Source of the DNA: Nitrospira sp.
Lineage (GTDB): Bacteria; Nitrospirota; Nitrospiria; Nitrospirales; Nitrospiraceae
Assembly: GCA_005116795.1 (NCBI GenBank)
Contig: SWDL01000389.1
Coordinates: forward strand, 57,367 to 68,072
Length of the DNA stretch: 10,706 nucleotides
Direction: 5' to 3'
Shown here in pieces: positions 7,017-10,706 of the stretch. Each line of letters opens with the position of its first letter. The stretch's first letter is position 1. Both the position numbers and the translations under genes were made by a program. The notes beneath the pieces were generated by a model, which saw only the letters and a program-made list of their open reading frames with translations, had not been told where the DNA came from and did no database searches.

Positions 7017-7024
7017 AAGGAGGT
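7017..7024 (+). promoter_or_regulatory. Strong ribosome binding site deciding the DUF465 start
   Basis: AAGGAGGT is a near-perfect Shine-Dalgarno sequence 5 nt before ATG 7030. It shows that translation starts there and not at an upstream in-frame codon at 7003. It is the strongest ribosome site in the operon, which suggests high output of this small protein. Confidence 0.85.
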
Positions 7025-7029
7025 GGACC

Positions 7030-7257
7030 ATGCAGGTCGACACGCAGATCGTGGATGTCTTGAGGAAGTCCAATCATGAGTTCCGGGCGCTCGAAGAGTC
7101 GCATCACCGGCTGGATTCGGAGCTGGGCGAGTTGCAGCGCCGGCACTTCTTGACCCCTCAGGAAGAGACGCTGAAGAAGCAGATTCAGAAAGAAAAGCTG
7201 GCCAAGAAAGACAAGATGGCCGAGATCATTCGACTGTACCGCCGGACGCCGTCCTAA
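7030..7257 (+). CDS. Small DUF465/YdcH-type coiled-coil protein
   Basis: This 75-residue, highly charged and almost entirely helical protein matches the DUF465 (YdcH) pattern: N-H-E-F-R-A-L near residues 15-21, an E-S-H-H-R-L-D-S-E-L heptad-like stretch, and a lysine-rich LKKQIQKEKLAKKDKM segment (48-63) followed by a short tail. Members are typically 60-80 residues, cytoplasmic, and of unknown function, so no role is claimed. The start is fixed by AAGGAGGT. The gene lies 36 bp after rimI and 28 bp before tatC, inside the operon, and was probably retained through co-expression with its neighbours. Confidence 0.82.
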   Translation: MQVDTQIVDVLRKSNHEFRALEESHHRLDSELGELQRRHFLTPQEETLKKQIQKEKLAKKDKMAEIIRLYRRTPS

Positions 7258-7285
7258 CCGGCGCGTCCATCGGCTCGAGGGTGAC

Positions 7286-8074
7286 GTGAAAGGTGTGTCC
7301 CTGACAGTCACCGGTTCCCCGCTCGTCGTGCATATCACGGCGATCAAGCGCCGACTCCTCATCATCGGCGCGGCCATCCTCGTCGCCTTTGTGGTGACGT
7401 TCGCCTACTCGGGAGCATTGATCCAGTGGTTCAAGCGTCCGTTCTCGGATGACCTGGTCTTCTACGGTCCGACGGAGGCGCTGTTCGCCGCGGTGAAGAT
7501 CTCGTTTCTGGCGGGCGTCATCTTGAGCCTGCCCGTGATCCTGTATCAGTTTTGGAAGTTCATCGAACCGGCCCTCCTGCCGAAGGAGCAGCGGTGGGCG
7601 ATGCCGCTGTTTCTGCTGGCCACCGGGTTGTTCGCCTTGGGGCTGGTGTTCTGTAACTTCGTGATCCTGCCCCTGGTCATCCGGTTCTTTGTGAGTTTCG
7701 GACTCGACCGGGCCCTCTCTCCGCAACTGGCGGTCGGCACGTACGTCGATTTCAACGTGAAGTTTCTGCTGATCTTCGGATTCGCCTTTGAGTTGCCGCT
7801 CGCGATCACCCTGCTGTCGCGCGCGGGGGTGGTGAGCGCCGATCTGCTGGCGCAATATCGCCGGCATGCCGCGCTGGTGGCGTTGATCCTGTCGGCGATC
7901 ATCACCCCGGACGCGACGCTGTTCACGATGTTACTGATGGCGGTGCCCTTGATCGTGCTGTATGAAATCGGCATCTGGGGAGCGCGGCTGTTCGGCCACC
8001 GACCGACGCCGGGTGAACAGGCGGCCGGCGGCACGGTGGTCGGCACGGCCGGAACTCGCGAGAGATCGTCATGA
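7286..8074 (+). CDS. tatC: Twin-arginine translocase subunit TatC
   Basis: TatC is the membrane receptor for twin-arginine signal peptides and nucleates the TatA/B pore that exports folded proteins. The 262 residues contain six hydrophobic helices (about 24-44, 67-88, 105-128, 150-170, 190-206 and 210-226). Conserved points are F92 and E101 in KFIEPALLPKE (E. coli F94/E103), the E169-L-P segment, and S-A-I-I-T-P-D-A-T-L-F-T between the last helices. The N-terminal signature, H-L-x-E-L-R-x-R in most TatC, reads H-I-T-A-I-K-R-R (16-23), so the usual Glu is Ala and the first Arg is Lys. The GTG start at 7286 has GAGG at 7277-7280. The stop overlaps the next ATG by four bases (ATGA). No tatA or tatB lies nearby in this window. 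Confidence 0.94.
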   Translation: MKGVSLTVTGSPLVVHITAIKRRLLIIGAAILVAFVVTFAYSGALIQWFKRPFSDDLVFYGPTEALFAAVKISFLAGVILSLPVILYQFWKFIEPALLPKEQRWAMPLFLLATGLFALGLVFCNFVILPLVIRFFVSFGLDRALSPQLAVGTYVDFNVKFLLIFGFAFELPLAITLLSRAGVVSADLLAQYRRHAALVALILSAIITPDATLFTMLLMAVPLIVLYEIGIWGARLFGHRPTPGEQAAGGTVVGTAGTRERSS

Positions 8075-8535
8075 TCCGCCGGTGGCCTCAACGGGCTCTT
8101 GCGCTGGCGCTCCTGGCCCCGCTCTGGCGCGACCGATGGCATCTGCATCCGCATGACCACGACGGGCAGGCCCACCTTCATCTCCACCAGCATCGCACCC
8201 GTGCCGACCATGCGCATGACCACGCGGCCCGCGCCTATGCCACACCGATCTTCGTCGGCATGGTCCACGGCTTGGCCGGGTCGGCGGCGCTCATGTTACT
8301 GGTGCTGGCGACGGTCCGGACCCTGTGGGAAGGGCTGGCCTATGTGCTGTCGTTTGGACTGGGTTCGATCATGGCCATGGGTCTGCTCGGGACGATCATG
8401 AGCCTGCCGGTCATGTGGTCGACCGCGCGGGGGCAGCGGGCCCTCGTAGCCGTTCAAGCGGCCGCCAGTCTCAGCAGCATCCTCTTGGGCGTGGTGACGC
8501 TCGCGGCCCAGTTGCCCCTGTTGTCGCTGCCGTAG
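8071..8535 (+). CDS. Half-length NicO/UreH-type membrane protein with His-rich segment
   Basis: This 154-residue protein has eleven histidines in residues 24-51 (W-H-L-H-P-H-D-H-D-G and onward). Three membrane segments follow (about 59-82, 87-112 and 124-150), carrying F-V-G-M-V-H-G-L-A-G-S-A-A-L-M and LSFGLGSIMAMG. This matches the second half of NicO/UreH/HupE-like nickel or cobalt permeases, in which a His-rich loop separates two three-helix halves. The expected first half, with its H-A-x-D-x-D-H-type metal-binding motif, is missing; only a short hydrophobic stretch (ALALALLAPLW) precedes the His region. The ATG overlaps the tatC stop (ATGA), so it is probably translated by coupling. It could be a decayed gene kept in frame, or a half-transporter that works as a dimer. 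Metal specificity cannot be read from the sequence. Confidence 0.7.
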   Translation: MIRRWPQRALALALLAPLWRDRWHLHPHDHDGQAHLHLHQHRTRADHAHDHAARAYATPIFVGMVHGLAGSAALMLLVLATVRTLWEGLAYVLSFGLGSIMAMGLLGTIMSLPVMWSTARGQRALVAVQAAASLSSILLGVVTLAAQLPLLSLP

Positions 8536-8552
8536 ACGGCAACGCGGGTGGG

Positions 8553-8569
8553 GCGCTCAGGCCGAGCGC
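8553..8569. terminator. Possible hairpin between converging transcripts
   Basis: GCGCTC (8553-8558) and GAGCGC (8564-8569) form a perfect 6-bp G+C-rich stem with a 5-nt loop. The stem overlaps the stop codon of the minus-strand dehydrogenase and lies 18 bp past the plus-strand operon end at 8535. No T-run follows on either strand, so it is not a classical intrinsic terminator. It may still slow or protect both 3' ends. Confidence 0.3.
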
Positions 8570-9459
8570 TTGCGGACGGCGTGTCCGCCGAAGGCATTCC
8601 GCATCGCCGCGAGCAGCTTCTCCGCAAAGGATTCATCCTGCCGAGACCGAAAGCGCGTGAACAGGGCGGCCGTCAATGTGGGGACCGGCACATCCTTGTC
8701 GATGGCGTCCAGGATGGTCCATCGTCCCTCGCCGGAATCCTGCACATACCCTTTGATGCCTTCGAGCTTCGGGTCCTCTTTGAGCGCCCCGGCGGTCAGC
8801 TCCAGCAGCCAGGAACGGACGACGCTGCCGTGCATCCACAGGTCGGCGATCTTGGCGAGGTCCAGCCGATACTCGCTCTTGGACATGAGTTCGAACCCCT
8901 CGGCGTAGCCTTGCATCATGCTGTACTCGATCCCGTTGTGGACCATCTTCACGTAGTGACCGGCCCCGTGGCCGCCCATGTGCGCCCAGCCCTGTTCGGG
9001 GGCCAGCGTGGTGAAGATCGGGGCGTGGCGGTCGACCACCGCCTTGTCCCCGCCGACCATCATGCAGTACCCGACTTTGAGGCCCCAAATCCCCCCGCTC
9101 GTGCCGACGTCCATGTAGCGGATGCCTCGTGTCTTCAACTCGGCGGCGCGACGGGAATCGTCGTGGAAGTTGGTGTTACCGCCGTCGATGACCACGTCAT
9201 CGGCGCTCAACAGGCCGGCGACTTGGTGAACCGTGTCTTCCGTCGGCGCGCCCGACGGAACCATGATCCAGACGGTCCGTGGTCCGGTGAGTTTCGAGAC
9301 GAGGTCCTGAAGCGACGAGGCGCCCACGCATCCCGCCGATTCCGCCTGCTTGATCAGGTCGGGGGTCCGGTCGAAGACCACGACGCGGTGCTGATCCCGA
9401 CGCAGCCGCGTCACCATGTTCATGCCCATCTTGCCCAAGCCGACGAATCCAAGTTCCAT
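8557..9459 (-). CDS. gnd: 6-phosphogluconate dehydrogenase, decarboxylating, short type
   Basis: This enzyme oxidises and decarboxylates 6-phosphogluconate to ribulose 5-phosphate in the pentose phosphate pathway. The 300-residue length matches the short (YqeC/GndA-like) class; the classical form has about 470 residues. The Rossmann loop is GLGKMG (7-12), followed by IDGGN (91-95), the substrate loop DVGTSGG (117-123) and the catalytic segment KMVHNGIEY with K171, H174, N175 and E178. An aspartate (D30 in V-F-D-R-T) ends the second strand, where NADP-dependent forms usually have asparagine, so NAD use is likely. ATG 9459 is preceded by AAGGA (9467-9471, reverse strand) with 7-nt spacing and by a promoter at 9510-9538. 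The gene converges on the tatC operon with 21 bp between stops. Confidence 0.93.
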   Translation of the reverse strand: MELGFVGLGKMGMNMVTRLRRDQHRVVVFDRTPDLIKQAESAGCVGASSLQDLVSKLTGPRTVWIMVPSGAPTEDTVHQVAGLLSADDVVIDGGNTNFHDDSRRAAELKTRGIRYMDVGTSGGIWGLKVGYCMMVGGDKAVVDRHAPIFTTLAPEQGWAHMGGHGAGHYVKMVHNGIEYSMMQGYAEGFELMSKSEYRLDLAKIADLWMHGSVVRSWLLELTAGALKEDPKLEGIKGYVQDSGEGRWTILDAIDKDVPVPTLTAALFTRFRSRQDESFAEKLLAAMRNAFGGHAVRKRSA

Positions 9460-9509
9460 GGTCCTATCCTTTCCCGTCCCTCCTGGACGGTTTGCGAACG
9501 ATCAAATCT

Positions 9510-9538
9510 CTTATACGCGCCTTTCCTTAAGGAGGCAA
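9510..9538 (-). promoter_or_regulatory. Predicted promoter of the 6-phosphogluconate dehydrogenase gene
   Basis: Read on the minus strand, a -35-like box TTGCCT (9533-9538) is 17 bp from a -10 box TATAAG (9510-9515). The -10 matches the consensus at five of six positions and the -35 at four. The predicted leader is about 45 nt. The spacer holds the palindrome CCTTAAGG (9525-9532). Confidence 0.5.
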
Positions 9539-9562
9539 CGAGGTTCGTCAATCGCGCACCGT

Positions 9563-9591
9563 TTGAAGCCGGCTGATCCCTGTGCTATTCT
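9563..9591 (+). promoter_or_regulatory. Predicted promoter of the hydrolase-accD pair
   Basis: A -35 box TTGAAG (9563-9568) is followed after 17 bp by a -10 box TATTCT (9586-9591) preceded by TGC, an extended -10 arrangement. Transcription would start near 9598, giving a 20-nt leader with GGCGGAGGA as ribosome site. This placement also rules out the in-frame GTG at 9582 as the start of the hydrolase. Confidence 0.62.
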
Positions 9592-9617
9592 GCCTGCGAC
9601 GTGGCGGCGGAGGATGC

Positions 9618-10403
9618 GTGAAAATCCGTGTACTTGGGTGTCACGGCTCAGATCTGGTGCTGGACGGACAGAACCGGCATCAATGTCGCACGAGCGGATT
9701 CCTGATCAACGGCGCGGTGATGGTGGATGCCGGCACCATCGCGGCAGCCCTGCGCCTGGATGAAATCCGAAAGATCCGGCACATCTTGGTCTCGCACCTC
9801 CACTTCGATCATATCAAGGGCCTGCCCACGCTGGCGGATTCGCTGGTCGACGACGGGTGTGAGCCGGTGTCGTTGACGAGCACCACATCGGTGCTGGACG
9901 GGCTGACCACCCACATTTTCAATAATCAGATTTATCCGGATTTTCTTCAGCTCCCGGATCCCGACAAGCCGGTGTACCGGAAAGTGCCGATGGAAGCGAA
10001 TACCGATGTTCAGGTCGGGGACTTGCGGGTCACGGCGGTGCCGGTGAACCACCTGGTGCCGACCGTCGGCTTCCTCATTCGTGACCGGCAGTCCTCCATT
10101 CTGTACAGCGGCGATACCTCTGTGACGGACGAGATTTGGGCGCAGGCGGCCCGTGAGCCGACCTTGAAAGCCGCCTTCATTGAAACGTCCTTTCCTGATG
10201 AGATGCACGAGCTGGCCGCCGTCAGCAAACATCTGACCCCTTCCTTGTTTGCGCAGGAGTTCAAAAAAATCGGCAAGCCGGACCTTCCGGTCTATGTCTA
10301 CCACCTGAAGCCGCGGTTCCGGCAGACCATCGAACGGGAGTTGAGCAAGTTGGGCATCAAGCATCTCTTCGTGCTCGAAGAGGAGCAGGAGATCGAGGTC
10401 TGA
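9618..10403 (+). CDS. Metallo-beta-lactamase-fold hydrolase, class II cyclic-nucleotide phosphodiesterase-like
   Basis: From GTG 9618 the protein has 261 residues and begins MKIRVLGCHGSD, the first strand of the metallo-beta-lactamase fold. The metal-binding core is H60-L-H62-F-D64-H65 in LVSHLHFDHIKGLP, with H145 (V-N-H-L-V-P-T-V-G-F), D166 (Y-S-G-D-T-S) and H229 (V-Y-H-L-K-P) completing a two-metal site. The layout fits class II 3',5'-cyclic-nucleotide phosphodiesterases (CpdP/PDE1-like) better than glyoxalase II or RNase Z. The substrate is inferred, and another phosphodiester is possible. No signal peptide is seen, so it is probably cytoplasmic. GTG 9618 is chosen because GGCGGAGGA lies 4-5 nt ahead and the promoter -10 box is at 9586. 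accD starts 1 bp after its stop, so the two are probably co-translated. Confidence 0.82.
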   Translation: MKIRVLGCHGSDLVLDGQNRHQCRTSGFLINGAVMVDAGTIAAALRLDEIRKIRHILVSHLHFDHIKGLPTLADSLVDDGCEPVSLTSTTSVLDGLTTHIFNNQIYPDFLQLPDPDKPVYRKVPMEANTDVQVGDLRVTAVPVNHLVPTVGFLIRDRQSSILYSGDTSVTDEIWAQAAREPTLKAAFIETSFPDEMHELAAVSKHLTPSLFAQEFKKIGKPDLPVYVYHLKPRFRQTIERELSKLGIKHLFVLEEEQEIEV

Positions 10404-10404
10404 T

Positions 10405-10706
10405 ATGGCGTGGTTCAAAAAGCAGAAAAGCCAGGCGGGTGAGGCGGAATCTCCGAAGCGCGCAAAAACGGTCGAGGGGATGTGGCTGAAGTGCAACCAC
10501 TGCCGGGAGATCGTCTATCGCAAAGAGGTGGAACGGAACATCAAAGTCTGCCCCAAGTGCGACTACCATTTTCCGGTGTCGGTCTCGGAGCGCATCGCCA
10601 TGCTGATCGATTTCGGCACGTTCAAGGAGTGGGATGCCGAGCTGGAGCCGCTGGACCCCCTCACCTTTACGGACACGCGCGCCTATAAGGAACGGATCAA
10701 GACTCA
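10405..10706 (+). CDS. accD: Acetyl-CoA carboxylase carboxyltransferase beta subunit, N-terminal part
   Basis: AccD pairs with AccA to transfer the carboxyl group from biotin on AccB to acetyl-CoA, making malonyl-CoA for fatty-acid synthesis. The visible 100 residues contain the N-terminal zinc ribbon C30-x2-C33 and C49-x2-C52 (LKCNHCREI and CPKCDYHFPV), then S-x-x-E-R-I-A-M-L-I-D and G-T-F-K-E-W-D and D-P-L-T-F-x-D, all typical of AccD. ATG 10405 has GAGGT at 10395-10399, inside the end of the preceding hydrolase gene. The window ends before the catalytic crotonase-like domain; about two thirds of the gene is missing to the right. Confidence 0.95.
   Translation, partial: MAWFKKQKSQAGEAESPKRAKTVEGMWLKCNHCREIVYRKEVERNIKVCPKCDYHFPVSVSERIAMLIDFGTFKEWDAELEPLDPLTFTDTRAYKERIKT

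Noticed and set aside
9525..9532. Palindrome CCTTAAGG in the divergent promoter region as an operator shared by both genes.
   Set aside because: Eight bases is too short to claim an operator, and no second copy is seen in the region; it is noted only with the dehydrogenase promoter.
8548..9576. Open frame of 342 codons on the plus strand opposite the dehydrogenase gene.
   Set aside because: The minus-strand frame carries all the 6-phosphogluconate dehydrogenase motifs; the plus frame has no ribosome site and no recognisable domain.

Overview
The window (about 60% G+C over most of its length) looks like the chromosome of a Gram-negative bacterium. The best guess is the Nitrospira lineage (Nitrospirota), based on overall protein character and the radA / LolB-like lipoprotein / tsaB / rimI / tatC gene order. 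That assignment comes from memory and was not tested. There are no RNA genes, CRISPR arrays, insertion sequences or recognisable defence genes. Most of the window is housekeeping, and the unusual material lies in the first 3.3 kb plus a few altered genes further on.

Left region (1-3333), patchy and eroded. It opens with the 3' part of an RND efflux pump gene (minus strand) whose homology stops abruptly near 493, so it appears to have lost its 5' part. Next comes an unrecognised exported, probably outer-membrane beta-barrel protein (579-1865) followed by a good intrinsic terminator. A stretch of about 600 bp then holds an orphan fragment with an Rhs/TcB-type YD repeat (2032-2358). After it is a secreted protein that combines an N-terminal beta domain with a HAD/APP1-phosphatase-like domain lacking the catalytic aspartates (2461-3333).

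Central operon (3373-8535, plus strand). A clear sigma-70-type promoter precedes radA. The genes that follow are tightly packed: a LolB-like lipoprotein, tsaB (tRNA t6A synthesis), rimI (N-terminal acetylation), a small DUF465/YdcH-type protein, tatC (Tat export) and a half-length NicO/UreH-type membrane protein. The lipoprotein/tsaB and tatC/NicO-like pairs overlap, and tsaB/rimI are separated by only a few bases, which suggests one transcript with translational coupling. The terminal NicO-like gene lacks the N-terminal half expected for its family but keeps a histidine-rich segment.

Right region (8557-10706). A short-type 6-phosphogluconate dehydrogenase gene (minus strand) converges on the operon. 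From a shared 158-bp intergenic region with divergent promoters, a metallo-beta-lactamase-fold hydrolase (class II cyclic-nucleotide phosphodiesterase-like) is transcribed rightwards. It runs with 1 bp spacing into accD (acetyl-CoA carboxylase beta subunit), which the window edge cuts.

No clearly new multi-gene system is visible. The best leads are the catalytically degenerate secreted HAD-like protein, the half-length His-rich NicO protein coupled to tatC, the altered N-terminal motif of TatC, a G9 tract inside the lipoprotein leader, and the inverted repeat in the radA leader.
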